Source: Olsenella sp. An270
Lineage (GTDB): Bacteria > Actinomycetota > Coriobacteriia > Coriobacteriales > Atopobiaceae
Assembly: GCF_002159735.1 (NCBI RefSeq)
Contig: NZ_NFJF01000003.1
Location: 1 to 64,000 of the forward strand
Direction of reading: 5' to 3'
DNA length: 64,000 nucleotides
In this document: positions 26,209 through 34,766 of the stretch, piece after piece
Layout: each line of letters starts with the position of its first letter
How positions within the stretch are numbered: the stretch's first letter is position 1
The notes under the pieces: generated by a model
Databases searched by the model: none
The model's input: only the letters and a program-made list of their open reading frames with translations
What the model was told of the DNA's origin: nothing
Program-made: the position numbers and the translations under genes

Positions 26209-27426
26209 ATGCTCCCAGTCGACGAGCAACTCAAGGTGATCACCTCCGGCACGATGCAGATCGTGCCGCTCGACGAGCTCAAGAAGAAGCTCGAGAAGGG
26301 CACGCCGCTCAACATCAAGCTGGGCGTGGACCCCACCTCTCCCGACCTGCACCTCGGCCACGCCGTGCCCCTGCGCAAGATGCGCCAGTTCCAGGACCTG
26401 GGCCACAACGTGACGCTCATCATCGGCAACGGCACCGCCCTCATCGGCGACCCGTCCGGCCGCGACTCCACCCGCCCGCCCCTCACCGAGGAGCAGGTCG
26501 AGGCCAACGCCAAGACCTACGTCGAGCAGGCCATGAAGGTGCTCGACCCCGAGAAGACCCAGATCGTCCACAACGGCGACTGGCTGAAGGGCCTGAACCT
26601 CGCCGAGATGCTCAAGCTCATGAGCCAGTTCAACGTGGCCCGCATCCTCGAGCGCGAGGACTTCCACAACCGCTACACCGAGGGCAAGTCCATCGCCCTG
26701 CACGAGTTCATCTACCCGGTGCTGCAGGCCTACGACTCCGTCGTGGTGAAGGCGGACCTCGAGATGGGCGGCAACGACCAGATCTTTAACCTGCTCGCCG
26801 GCCGCGACCTCATGCGCGCCATGGGCATGGAGCCGCAGGTGGCCCTCACGATGCCGCTTCTGGTGGGCACCGACGGCCACAAGAAGATGTCCAAGAGCTA
26901 CGGCAACTACGTGGGCCTCACCGACGAGCCGGCCGACATGTACGGCAAGGTCATGTCCATCACCGACGAGCTGGTGCCGCTCTACTGGCGCCTCTGCTCC
27001 ACGGCCGACATGGACAAGCTCGACGCCATCGACGCCGCCTTCGCGGACGGCACCGCCGACCCGTACGCGCTCAAGCGCGAGCTGGCTGCCAACATCGTGG
27101 ACCTCTACCACGGAGAGGGCGCCGGCGCCGCGGCGAGCGCCGCCTTCGACGCGCAGTTCAAGCGCGCCGAGGCCCCCGAGGACATGCCGGAGTTCCCCGT
27201 GAGCGTGGTCGAGGTCAACGACGAGGGCAAGGTCTACCTGGGCAAGCTCCTCGTCGAGGTGGGCATCGCCAAGTCCGCCGGCGAGGCACGTCGCCTCGTG
27301 GACGGCGGCGGCGTCAAGATCAACGGCGAGGCCGTGGCGCCCAAGTGCTACAACGTCGAGGCGTCGCTCTTCTCGGCTGGTACGACGGTCCAGTCCGGCA
27401 AGAAGCGCTGGGCGCGCCTGGTCTAG
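26209..27426 (+). CDS. tyrS: Tyrosyl-tRNA synthetase
   Basis: The 405-residue enzyme charges tRNA-Tyr. It has the class I HIGH-like motif (PDLHLGHAVPLRKM), the KMSKS motif (HKKMSKSYGNYVG), and a C-terminal S4 RNA-binding domain (GKLLVEVGIAKSAGEARRLVDGGGVKING). The TyrZ-like signature LGVDPTSPDLHLGH groups it with the shorter TyrRS form. The start ATG at 26209 is preceded by GGAGG at eight bases; an in-frame ATG at 26194 lacks that spacing. A TATACT (about 26136) lies in the shared region with the PBP gene. Confidence 0.95.
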   Translation: MLPVDEQLKVITSGTMQIVPLDELKKKLEKGTPLNIKLGVDPTSPDLHLGHAVPLRKMRQFQDLGHNVTLIIGNGTALIGDPSGRDSTRPPLTEEQVEANAKTYVEQAMKVLDPEKTQIVHNGDWLKGLNLAEMLKLMSQFNVARILEREDFHNRYTEGKSIALHEFIYPVLQAYDSVVVKADLEMGGNDQIFNLLAGRDLMRAMGMEPQVALTMPLLVGTDGHKKMSKSYGNYVGLTDEPADMYGKVMSITDELVPLYWRLCSTADMDKLDAIDAAFADGTADPYALKRELAANIVDLYHGEGAGAAASAAFDAQFKRAEAPEDMPEFPVSVVEVNDEGKVYLGKLLVEVGIAKSAGEARRLVDGGGVKINGEAVAPKCYNVEASLFSAGTTVQSGKKRWARLV

Positions 27427-27439
27427 CCCCCTCTTCCCC

Positions 27440-27639
27440 GGTTTGGGTTCACGGCATGCGGCCCGCGCGTCGCATCGGTGAGCACCACCTGGGGATTTGC
27501 GAGGAGGCGGCGCCGCGTGACCCTTTTGGTGAACCCAAACCACTTTTCGGTTTGGGTTCACTGCTGTTATAGGGGAGTTCGGGGACCTGCGGTTTTGTCG
27601 CGATATACTTCGCAGGGAGCAAAACCGTGAACCCAAACC
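27440..27639. promoter_or_regulatory. Four alternating copies of GGTTTGGGTTCAC before the U32 gene
   Basis: The 13-mer GGTTTGGGTTCAC occurs forward at 27440-27452 and 27549-27561 and inverted (GTGAACCCAAACC) at 27529-27541 and 27627-27639. The second and third copies are seven bases apart and form a perfect 13-bp hairpin. The fourth lies between a TATACT -10 (27604-27609) and the ribosome-binding site of the U32 gene. It could be an operator array for an unknown regulator, a set of RNA hairpins, or the ends of two small mobile elements. Confidence 0.6.
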
Positions 27640-27659
27640 GTTCTGGCGGGAAGGAAGAG

Positions 27660-30185
27660 ATGGCGAGAAGAACCACGTTCCTGGAGGCGCACGGCGTTCC
27701 GGAGCTGCTGGCGCCTGCCGGCGGCCCGGAGCCGTTCAACGCGGCGCTCGCCGCGGGCGCCGACGCCATCTACTGCGGCCTGGGCAACGACTTCAACGCC
27801 CGTCGCGGCGCCAAGAACTTCGACGACGAGTCCTTCGCGGCGGCATGTCGCCGCGCGCACCTCGCGGGCGCGCGCGTCTACGTGACCGTCAACGTGGCCA
27901 TCTCGACCGAAGAGCTACCGCGCGTGCTGGAGCTGGTACGCCGTGCGTGGCGGCTGGGGGCCGACGCCTTCATCATCCAGGACTGGGGCCTCATGGCCGA
28001 GGTCCGCCGCCGGTGGCCGGAGGTGGAGACGCACGTCTCAACGCAGGCCAACGTCCACGACGCGCGCGGCGTGGCGTGGTGCCGCGACGTCTGGGGCGTG
28101 GACCGCGTGACGCTCTCGCGCGAACTCTCGCTGGCAGAGATCTCCCGCATCGCCGAGGAGGGCGTGGAGCTGGAGTGCTTCGGCCACGGCGCGCTCTGCT
28201 TCTGCTACTCGGGCGTGTGCCTCATGAGCTCGATGAACGGCGGGCGCTCGGCCAACCGCGGCCTCTGTGCGCAGCCGTGCCGGCTGCCCTACGACCTCGT
28301 CGACGAGGACGGCAACGTGATGGAGATCCCCGGCGTGGCAACGCAGGGGATCCCCGAGACGAGCCGCGGCGTGGGCGGGACGCGCCTGCTCTGCCCCAAG
28401 GACTACCGCACGGTCGATCGCGTGCGCGAGATGCACGACGCGGGCGTGGGCTCCCTCAAGGTCGAGGGCCGCATGAAGGCCCCCGACTACGTGTTCTCCG
28501 TCGTGGCGGCCTACCGCGACGCCCTCGACGCGCTGCGCGACGGCAGCGACGACGACGCCGCGCGCGCGAGGCGGGATCGACGCCTGCGCCGCGCGTTCAA
28601 CCGCGACTTCACCGAGAGCTACCTCTGGGGCGGCTCCGACAACGACATGATGAGCTACGAACGCTCCAACAACCGCGGTGAGCTAGTCGGACGCGTCACG
28701 GGCTCGCGAGCCCTCGAGGACGCGGTCGTGCGGCGCGGCGGCGGCAACGGCGGCCGCGAACGCATGCGGCGCCTCACCCGCGCCGACGTGGAGGTTCTTC
28801 TCGACCAGCCGGTGGGTGCCGGCGACCTGCTGGAGATCCGCCCGCCCTCCGACCCCTCCCAGTTCCTGACCGCCCACGCCGAGGCGGACGCCGCGGCGGG
28901 GGAGACCATCACCTGCCGGACGTCGCGTCCCATGGAGGAGGGGTCGCTCGTGCGCGTGATCCGCTCGCAGGCGGCGCTCGACGAGGCGGCGCGGGTGGCC
29001 GACAAGGACGTGGTGCGTCGGCGTCCGGTGCGGGTGCGCGTGACGGCTCGCCTGGGGGAGCCGTTCTCGGTTGAGCTCGAGACCCTCGACGGCGCCGCGG
29101 CGGCGCGTGCCGAGGGCTTCGTCGTGGAGGCCGCGCGCACGCGTCCGGTCACCGAGGAGGACCTCGTCGAGCACGTGGGACGCATGGGCCAGAGCCCGTT
29201 TGCTCCCATGGAGTGGGACGTCGCGCTGGACGCAGGCTGCGGCATGTCCTTCTCGGCCGTGCACAAGGTGCGCGCCGAGGCGTGCCGTCTCCTGGAGGAG
29301 TCCCTGCTCGCGCCCTATGCCGACCGTGAGCTCTCTGCTGGGGAGCCCGACCATACACACCTGTCGGTTTTCACCCCAAACGACCCCCAAAACACCCAGG
29401 TGTGCGTGGTCGTGACGACGCCGGCGTGCGCCGAGGCCGCGCTCGCCGCCGGCGCGACGCGCATCTACGCCTCCGCCGACGACCTCGCTCGGGGCTCGTG
29501 GCCGTCCGGCGTGATCCCCTGGCTCGACGAGGTCTGCCGCGAGGCCGACCACGCCCGCCTGGACCCGTGGGTGCGCGCCGGCGAGCCCGTGGCGGTGGGC
29601 AACGTCTCCGAGCTCGCCCTCGCCGTCAGCCGCGGCGCGGCCCCCGAGGTCCGCTCCTGCGTCCCGGTTCACAACGCGTCCGCCCTCGCGGCGCTGACCG
29701 AGGCGGGCGCGGCCGGCGTCTGGCTCTCGCCGGAGCTCACGCTCGAGGAGGTCTGTGCCCTCGCCCGCACGTCCCGCGTGCCCGTGGGCCTCTCGGTCCT
29801 GGGTCGCGAGCGCGTGATGACGAGCGAGCACTGCGTCCTGCAGGCGCTCGGCCGCTGCCGCCACGACTGCGCCCGCTGCCCCGAGCGCGCCCGCGCCCTC
29901 TCCCTACGCGACATCGACGGCAACCTCCTGCCCGTCCGCACGGACGTCAACGGCCGCTCGCGCATCTGGTGCGCCCGCCCGCTCGACGCGACGCCGCAGG
30001 TCGGTGAGCTGGTCGAGGCCGGAGTGACCCGCCTGCTCGTGGACGGCCAGCTCATGACCGCCCCCGAGGTCGGCGAGGCCGTGACCCGCGTGGTCCGGGC
30101 CCTCGAGGCCGTCCGCGACGGCCGCCGCCCTGCGCCGCGCATGAAGGGGGCCACGTCGGGTCATCTCTTCTCGCCCATTGGGTAA
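27660..30185 (+). CDS. Peptidase U32 family protein, long form
   Basis: The 841-residue protein has a complete U32 domain (about 10-340). Signs are ELLAPAGGPEPFNAALAAGADAIYCGL, THVSTQANVHD, the family signature ELECFGHGALCFCYSGVCLMSSMNGGRSANRGLCAQPCRLPY with its Cys set, and LKVEGRMKAPDYV. The C-terminal part includes further Cys residues (CRHDCARCP). U32 proteins were named for a collagenase; several members (RlhA, TrhP/TrhO types) modify RNA and need prephenate or iron, so RNA hydroxylation is a real alternative. The ATG at 27660 has GGAAGGAAGAG upstream; an in-frame ATG-like extension to 27627 lies inside the repeat array and is less likely. Confidence 0.88.
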   Translation: MARRTTFLEAHGVPELLAPAGGPEPFNAALAAGADAIYCGLGNDFNARRGAKNFDDESFAAACRRAHLAGARVYVTVNVAISTEELPRVLELVRRAWRLGADAFIIQDWGLMAEVRRRWPEVETHVSTQANVHDARGVAWCRDVWGVDRVTLSRELSLAEISRIAEEGVELECFGHGALCFCYSGVCLMSSMNGGRSANRGLCAQPCRLPYDLVDEDGNVMEIPGVATQGIPETSRGVGGTRLLCPKDYRTVDRVREMHDAGVGSLKVEGRMKAPDYVFSVVAAYRDALDALRDGSDDDAARARRDRRLRRAFNRDFTESYLWGGSDNDMMSYERSNNRGELVGRVTGSRALEDAVVRRGGGNGGRERMRRLTRADVEVLLDQPVGAGDLLEIRPPSDPSQFLTAHAEADAAAGETITCRTSRPMEEGSLVRVIRSQAALDEAARVADKDVVRRRPVRVRVTARLGEPFSVELETLDGAAAARAEGFVVEAARTRPVTEEDLVEHVGRMGQSPFAPMEWDVALDAGCGMSFSAVHKVRAEACRLLEESLLAPYADRELSAGEPDHTHLSVFTPNDPQNTQVCVVVTTPACAEAALAAGATRIYASADDLARGSWPSGVIPWLDEVCREADHARLDPWVRAGEPVAVGNVSELALAVSRGAAPEVRSCVPVHNASALAALTEAGAAGVWLSPELTLEEVCALARTSRVPVGLSVLGRERVMTSEHCVLQALGRCRHDCARCPERARALSLRDIDGNLLPVRTDVNGRSRIWCARPLDATPQVGELVEAGVTRLLVDGQLMTAPEVGEAVTRVVRALEAVRDGRRPAPRMKGATSGHLFSPIG

Positions 30186-30226
30186 GATGTCTCTCGGAAC
30201 CATTCCAGCCTAGCGAAAGGAACACC

Positions 30227-30463
30227 ATGGCTGTTGACCGCGCACTCCTCGACGCCACCCTCGACGTCATCCGCCAGAGCCTCCAGGCCGACGGCGGCGA
30301 CGTCGCCCTCATCGACGTGACCGACGACGGCGTCGTGACCCTCGAGATGCAGGGCGCCTGCGCCGGCTGCCCGCTCTCCTCCCTCGACATGTCCGAGGGC
30401 ATCGAGCGCATCCTCATGGAGCACGTCCCCGGCGTGACGCGCGTCCAGCCGGCCGCCTTCTAG
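30227..30463 (+). CDS. NifU C-terminal-domain iron-sulfur scaffold protein
   Basis: The 78-residue protein is a single NifU-like domain: a start VIRQSLQADGGDVALIDV and the GACAGCPLS motif whose two Cys bind an Fe-S cluster, then EGIERILMEHVPGV. It likely carries or transfers Fe-S clusters in the cytoplasm. An AAAGGAA site precedes the ATG and a TAAGAT -10-like element lies at 30183-30188, at the end of the U32 gene. It precedes lgt by 16 bases. Confidence 0.9.
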   Translation: MAVDRALLDATLDVIRQSLQADGGDVALIDVTDDGVVTLEMQGACAGCPLSSLDMSEGIERILMEHVPGVTRVQPAAF

Positions 30464-30479
30464 CGCGGGCGAGAAGAAC

Positions 30480-31295
30480 GTGTTCCTCGACGAGATCTAT
30501 CACGCGCTCGACCCGGTGGCCATCTCGATAGGCCCCGTCTCGATTCGCTGGTACGCGCTGGCCTACCTGGCCGGCTTCGTCTGCGCCGGCGTGGTGCTGT
30601 GGCGCACGCAGCGCCGCTGGGGCCTGGGCATCTCCCTCGACGACGTGCTCTCGATCATGATCGGCATCGTCTTTGGCATCATCGTCGGCGCGCGCCTGTT
30701 CTACGTGCTCTTCTACGGCGCGGGGTACTACCTCGAGAACCCGATGGAGATCTTCATGCTCAACCACGGCGGCATGAGCTTCCACGGCGGACTCGTGGGC
30801 GCCGTCGTGGGGGGCTCGCTCGTGTGCTGGCGTCTCGGCATCTCGATTCCCACGGTCTGCGACATGGGCGTCATCGGCGCGCCAATCGGCCTGTTCTTCG
30901 GTCGCTGCGCCAACTTCGTGAACGGCGAGCTCTGGGGCAAGGAGACCGACCTGCCCTGGGGCGTCATGTTCGAGACGGGCGGCGCGGTCTACCGCCATCC
31001 CTCGCAGCTCTACGAGGCCGTGCTCGAGGGCATCGTGATCTTCGTGGTGCTCTACGCGCTGTCGCGCCGCGTGCCGCCACGCCCGCAGGGCACCTTCATG
31101 GGCGTGTTCCTCGCGCTCTACGGCATCTTCCGCTTCCTGGTCGAGTTCGTTCGCGTGCCGGACGCCCAGCTCGGCTACCTCTTTGGCCCCATCACGATGG
31201 GCCAGCTGCTGAGCCTGCCGCTCGTTCTTCTCGGCATCGCGATCCTAGTGGGGGCGCACCAGCTCAACCGACCGCAGCGCGGCTACCTCGGCTAG
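30480..31295 (+). CDS. lgt: Prolipoprotein diacylglyceryl transferase
   Basis: The 271-residue, seven-helix membrane enzyme transfers diacylglycerol from phosphatidylglycerol to the lipobox Cys of prolipoproteins. Lgt signatures are visible: IRWYALAYLAGF, GGMSFHGGLVGA, and the diagnostic GRCANFVNGELWGKETDLPWGVMF, then RHPSQLYEA. The start is GTG at 30480; the sequence directly before it, GGCGAGAAGAAC, is one of the recurrent motif copies and may double as a weak ribosome-binding site. The window encodes several lipoproteins that need this enzyme (4991, 8224). Confidence 0.93.
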   Translation: MFLDEIYHALDPVAISIGPVSIRWYALAYLAGFVCAGVVLWRTQRRWGLGISLDDVLSIMIGIVFGIIVGARLFYVLFYGAGYYLENPMEIFMLNHGGMSFHGGLVGAVVGGSLVCWRLGISIPTVCDMGVIGAPIGLFFGRCANFVNGELWGKETDLPWGVMFETGGAVYRHPSQLYEAVLEGIVIFVVLYALSRRVPPRPQGTFMGVFLALYGIFRFLVEFVRVPDAQLGYLFGPITMGQLLSLPLVLLGIAILVGAHQLNRPQRGYLG

Positions 31296-31316
31296 GGGAG
31301 GCGCCGCGCCCGCACC

Positions 31317-32528
31317 CTACGCGCGGGCGGAGTCCTCAGGCGTGATCGTCATGGACTGGAAGCGGTGCGCCATGTAGGCGTCGTCGTAGTGCTCGGCGTA
31401 GAACTCCTCGACCGGCGAGGTGGGCGGAAGGCCGCTCTCGCGCTGGTACCAGCACTCCAGCGACTGCAGCGTCATGACGCCGTTCACCAGCATCAGGATG
31501 GCGCAGAGGGTGGTGAACGAGTAGCGCGCCTGCCAGGGGATGAGGTTGATCAGCTTGAGCAGCCACGGCAGGCAGACCTTGATCCAGACAAAGCCCAGCG
31601 CACCCCACATGCACATGAAGAGCGTGGACGTGCGTCCCTGGAAGAGCACGGCGATCGGGTCGGGGAAGAGGCCAAAGATCGTGGAGCCGGAGTAGTCCCA
31701 GGCCACGGCGCCAAAGCCGACCTGCATGAACCAGGAGACCGCCGCCTCGAAGAGGCCGCCGATTACGGCGGATACCAGGAAGATGACCACGGGGTTCGCG
31801 CGGTAGAAGCGGTTGAGCGCCACGGTCATGAGCACGGCGCCAAAGCCGTAGATCGGCGAGAAGGGCCCATAGAGCATGCCGGCGCGGTCCTGGTAGACGC
31901 CCGGGTCCACGACGACCATGTGGTAGACGGTCTCAATCACGAGGCCCAGGACGCAGCAGACCACGAAGACCCAGAACAGGTTGAAAAAGTCCAGCTCGAT
32001 GAAGCCGCGGTCGCCCTTGGCGCGGCCGAGCGTGCCGGCCTCGGCCTCCTCCTCGGTCTCCATGTCGCGCAGCTTGCGCTGGAGCTGGCGCTCCGAGATC
32101 AGCGTGGGGTCGACGGTCACGGAGATGACGAGGAGGACGGCGAGGCGCACCCCGTCGTAGATGAGGTTGTCGCCAAAGCCGTTGAGCATGATCTCCAGGA
32201 TCAGGTTGACGACGCCCACGCCGAGCAGCGCGTAGGCGATCTGCGCCACGTGTCGGCGGCGGTTCTTGAGCACGAGCACGCCGAAGGCGACGTAGCCGAC
32301 CGACGCCAGGAACATCGTGACGAGCTGGACGGCGACGAGCGTCATCGTGAGCGTAACGTCGTGACGCTCGCGGAAGAGGTCCGCGCCGTACTGGAGGAGC
32401 GGGATCGCGATGAGCGCGATCAGCGCGAGCACAGCAGCCGCTGTCACTAGGCAGTAGACGCCGTAGACCTTGAGAAGGACAGAGATCTTGCGGCTCTCTG
32501 CGGGCGCGGGTGCTTCGCGGTTGCTCAT
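31317..32528 (-). CDS. CmpB-like putative ABC transporter permease (PF06541 type)
   Basis: The 403-residue membrane protein has about 8 to 9 helices. The second half has the pattern GMLYGPFSPIYGFGAVLM and later WDYSGSTIFGLFPDPIAVLFQG and WGALGFVWIKVCLPWL, as in the PF06541 family called putative ABC transporter permease CmpB. No ATPase partner is next to it, so a transport role is unproven. The N-terminal half is a separate four-helix domain followed by a charged loop (QLQRKLRDMETEEEAEAG). The ATG at 32528 has GAAGGAGC upstream. It is convergent with lgt. Confidence 0.72.
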   Translation of the reverse strand: MSNREAPAPAESRKISVLLKVYGVYCLVTAAAVLALIALIAIPLLQYGADLFRERHDVTLTMTLVAVQLVTMFLASVGYVAFGVLVLKNRRRHVAQIAYALLGVGVVNLILEIMLNGFGDNLIYDGVRLAVLLVISVTVDPTLISERQLQRKLRDMETEEEAEAGTLGRAKGDRGFIELDFFNLFWVFVVCCVLGLVIETVYHMVVVDPGVYQDRAGMLYGPFSPIYGFGAVLMTVALNRFYRANPVVIFLVSAVIGGLFEAAVSWFMQVGFGAVAWDYSGSTIFGLFPDPIAVLFQGRTSTLFMCMWGALGFVWIKVCLPWLLKLINLIPWQARYSFTTLCAILMLVNGVMTLQSLECWYQRESGLPPTSPVEEFYAEHYDDAYMAHRFQSMTITPEDSARA

Positions 32529-32657
32529 GGGGCTCCTTCGGGGTGGGTGCACTGGCTCCATCGTACCCGTGTATGCGGCCAAACATTCCTGATAGGGGGT
32601 AAGCGGTGCCCGCCCGTTTGGCGCACGGGCATTGCTCGCGGTCAATTTTGAGGAGAG

Positions 32658-32809
32658 CTGCCTTCAAAACCGACTTGTGAATAGATTTTGGGAGTGAAGG
32701 GATTCCGCGCGGTCTCTCGGCGCAAGAAGTCCCAGTTGAAATTCGTCAGGCGGGGCCTCCTTGTGGCAGGCCAAACGGAAAACTGTTCATAAGTCGGTCT
32801 AGAAGGCAG
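32658..32809. mobile_element. 152-bp MITE-like element, copy 1
   Basis: The ends read CTGCCTTCAAAACCGACTT and, inverted, CTGCCTTCTAGACCGACTT, and pairing continues toward TGAATAG (here GTGAATAG/ATGAACAG). The interior has no gene. A second copy of exactly the same length and the same ends is at 53742-53893, about 70-75 percent identical inside. The size, inverted ends and two unlinked copies fit a non-autonomous mobile element. It occupies much of the 381-base gap 32529-32909, together with the promoter of the next gene. Confidence 0.8.
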
Positions 32810-32851
32810 AAGTCTTTGCAAATGGCGCGCCCTCGCGAAGGAACGTCTCGA

Positions 32852-32880
32852 TTGACATTACAGAATATGTAACGTACTAT
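32852..32880 (+). promoter_or_regulatory. Strong sigma-70 promoter of the HTH regulator
   Basis: TTGACA at 32852-32857 and TACTAT at 32875-32880 have a 17-base spacer. The AATATGTAACGTACTATAG stretch over the -10 is a plausible autoregulatory operator. AGGAGGT precedes the ATG. Confidence 0.8.
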
Positions 32881-32909
32881 AGCGTGCAACGATAAGAGAA
32901 GGAGGTCCC

Positions 32910-33479
32910 ATGGCCAAGAAGACGCTGGACATCACGACGCGCGAGCAGCTGGACGTCTACATGAACCCGCAGCGCCAGCGCCTGCTGCACGAAATGCAGG
33001 TCCTCGCGCGGCCGGTCACGTGCAAGCAGCTGGCCGACGCCATGGGCATCTCCGCCTCGTCGGTCACGCACCACATGAAGAAGCTCGAGTCGCTGGGCCT
33101 GGTGGAGCTCGACCACACCGAGGTCATCCGCGGCATAACCGCTCGCTACTGGCGGGCCGTGCCCACGGACGTGTCGCTGCGCGCCAACGAGGGCGGGGAC
33201 CTCCAGGAGGAGAAGATGTTCCTCGTGGACTACCTCAACCAGCAGGTCTTTGCGGGGCTGCGCACCTACGCGGCGTCGGACGCGGTGGAGCGCGAGAAGG
33301 AGCTGGGCCTTGCCCACGGCGAGCTGCTCAGCGGCGTGATGTACCTCACGGAGGACGCGGCGCGGGAGTTCCAGGACGTGGTGCGCGCGTTTGTCGAGAA
33401 GTACGACCAGCCGCAGGAGGGCGCGGTGCCCTGGGAGTTCAGCGTGGCCTGCTACCCGCACAGGAGCTTCCCGGCGTAG
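32910..33479 (+). CDS. ArsR-like winged helix regulator
   Basis: The 189-residue protein has an N-terminal winged helix (about 15-85): LDVYMNPQRQRLLHEMQVLARPVTCKQLADAMGISASSVTHHMKKLESLGLVELD. This is the HTH_20/ArsR-like type. No metal-binding Cys cluster as in classical ArsR is visible. The C-terminal helical part probably binds a ligand or dimerises. It has its own strong promoter and is followed after 58 bases by an MFS transporter on the same strand. The simplest reading is a local repressor of that efflux gene. Confidence 0.8.
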   Translation: MAKKTLDITTREQLDVYMNPQRQRLLHEMQVLARPVTCKQLADAMGISASSVTHHMKKLESLGLVELDHTEVIRGITARYWRAVPTDVSLRANEGGDLQEEKMFLVDYLNQQVFAGLRTYAASDAVEREKELGLAHGELLSGVMYLTEDAAREFQDVVRAFVEKYDQPQEGAVPWEFSVACYPHRSFPA

Positions 33480-33537
33480 GCGCCAAGTTATCCGAACAAC
33501 CTAACTCGTAGAAGGCCCGACAGGGGAGGGGTTCGTC

Positions 33538-34743
33538 ATGGAGAAGAACCGCGTTCTGCCCGTCTCTCACGCGCTCGTGTTCCTGCTGATCCACCTGGGG
33601 ACGGGCCTCGCGGCGCCCGTGCTCTCGCTCATGCTGCTCGCCCGCGGCGCCACGCTGATGACGCTGCCGCTCGTGGTGGGCGTGACGACCGTGGTCACGT
33701 GTCTCTGCGAGGTGCCGAGCGGCATCGCCGCGGACGTGCTGGGGCGCCGGCGGGTCTTCGCGCTCTCGATGGCGCTGCAGGTGGCGACCTACGTGGTGCT
33801 GCTCGCGACCCCGAGCCTCGCCGTGGTGGCGGTCTCCGGCGTCCTGCGCGGCCTTGCACTCGCGGCACGCACGGGGACGCTCGAGGCGGTCGAGCTGGAC
33901 CGCGTGGTGGCGGAGCACCCGGAAGCCGCGGAGCGCCTCGCAGCGCTCGACGCACTCAACGGGAGGCTCGTGCTGCTGGAGTCCGCGGGCATGGGGGCAG
34001 GTGCCATCGCCGGCGGCGTGCTGGCGACGCTCGACCCCAGCTACGTGCTGCTCATTGGCTGCATCATCGCGTCCGGGGCCGCTGCGCTGGCGGGCGGCCT
34101 GGCGCTCTTCCCGCCGGACGGACGCTCGGGCGTCCCGGTGTGCGAGCGGCTGCGTTCCACCCTCGCCGACATGCGCGCGACGCTCGCCCGGCCGGGCGAC
34201 ATCCGCCTGGTGCTCGCGGCCTCCGCCTCGGCCGGCGTGGTGATGGTCGCCGTGGAGACGTACTGGCAGCTCGCCTTCGAGAGCCTCGTGGGCGCGGGCG
34301 GCACGTGGCTGCTCGGCTTTGTCAACTGCGCGGGCATGGGCGCGGCGGCGCTCGGCAGCGCGGCGGCGATGCGCTGGGGGAGCGCGGCGTCCGGTACGCG
34401 CGGGCGACGCGGGCTCTACCTGGCGCTGCAGGCGGTGGCGATCGTCTGCCTGGCGCTCTTCTCGGCTGCGGCGAGCGTGCCCGTGTCCGTGGCCGTCTAC
34501 GTGGCGCTCTACCTCGCCCTCGGCGCGCGCGGCGTAATCGAGCAGACCGTGCTCCACAACGCCGTTCCCTCGCGCGAGCGCTCCGGCATGGCGTCCGTGC
34601 AGTCGATCGCCCTGCGCGCCGGCGGCCTTGCGGGCTCGGCGGCGAGCGGGCCGGCCGTGGCGGCGCTCACGCTCGCCGGCGCGTGGCCGGTCCTCGCGGC
34701 GCTTGCGGTCGCGCTTGCCGCGCTCGGGATCCGTCGTCGTTAG
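33538..34743 (+). CDS. MFS transporter
   Basis: The 401-residue protein has about 12 membrane helices, a central cytoplasmic loop near residue 200-225 and the MFS motif between helices 2 and 3 in the form GIAADVLGRRRVFALSM. It is probably a drug or metabolite exporter using the proton gradient. A GGGGAGGGG ribosome-binding site precedes the ATG. It follows the winged helix regulator and is probably controlled by it. The substrate cannot be told from the sequence. Confidence 0.85.
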   Translation: MEKNRVLPVSHALVFLLIHLGTGLAAPVLSLMLLARGATLMTLPLVVGVTTVVTCLCEVPSGIAADVLGRRRVFALSMALQVATYVVLLATPSLAVVAVSGVLRGLALAARTGTLEAVELDRVVAEHPEAAERLAALDALNGRLVLLESAGMGAGAIAGGVLATLDPSYVLLIGCIIASGAAALAGGLALFPPDGRSGVPVCERLRSTLADMRATLARPGDIRLVLAASASAGVVMVAVETYWQLAFESLVGAGGTWLLGFVNCAGMGAAALGSAAAMRWGSAASGTRGRRGLYLALQAVAIVCLALFSAAASVPVSVAVYVALYLALGARGVIEQTVLHNAVPSRERSGMASVQSIALRAGGLAGSAASGPAVAALTLAGAWPVLAALAVALAALGIRRR

Positions 34744-34766
34744 GTTGTGCGGAGGTCGTCAGCTCG

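Noticed and set aside
27440-27639. T-box leader for tyrS
   Set aside because: The repeats lie after tyrS, not before it, and no T-box core sequence is visible.
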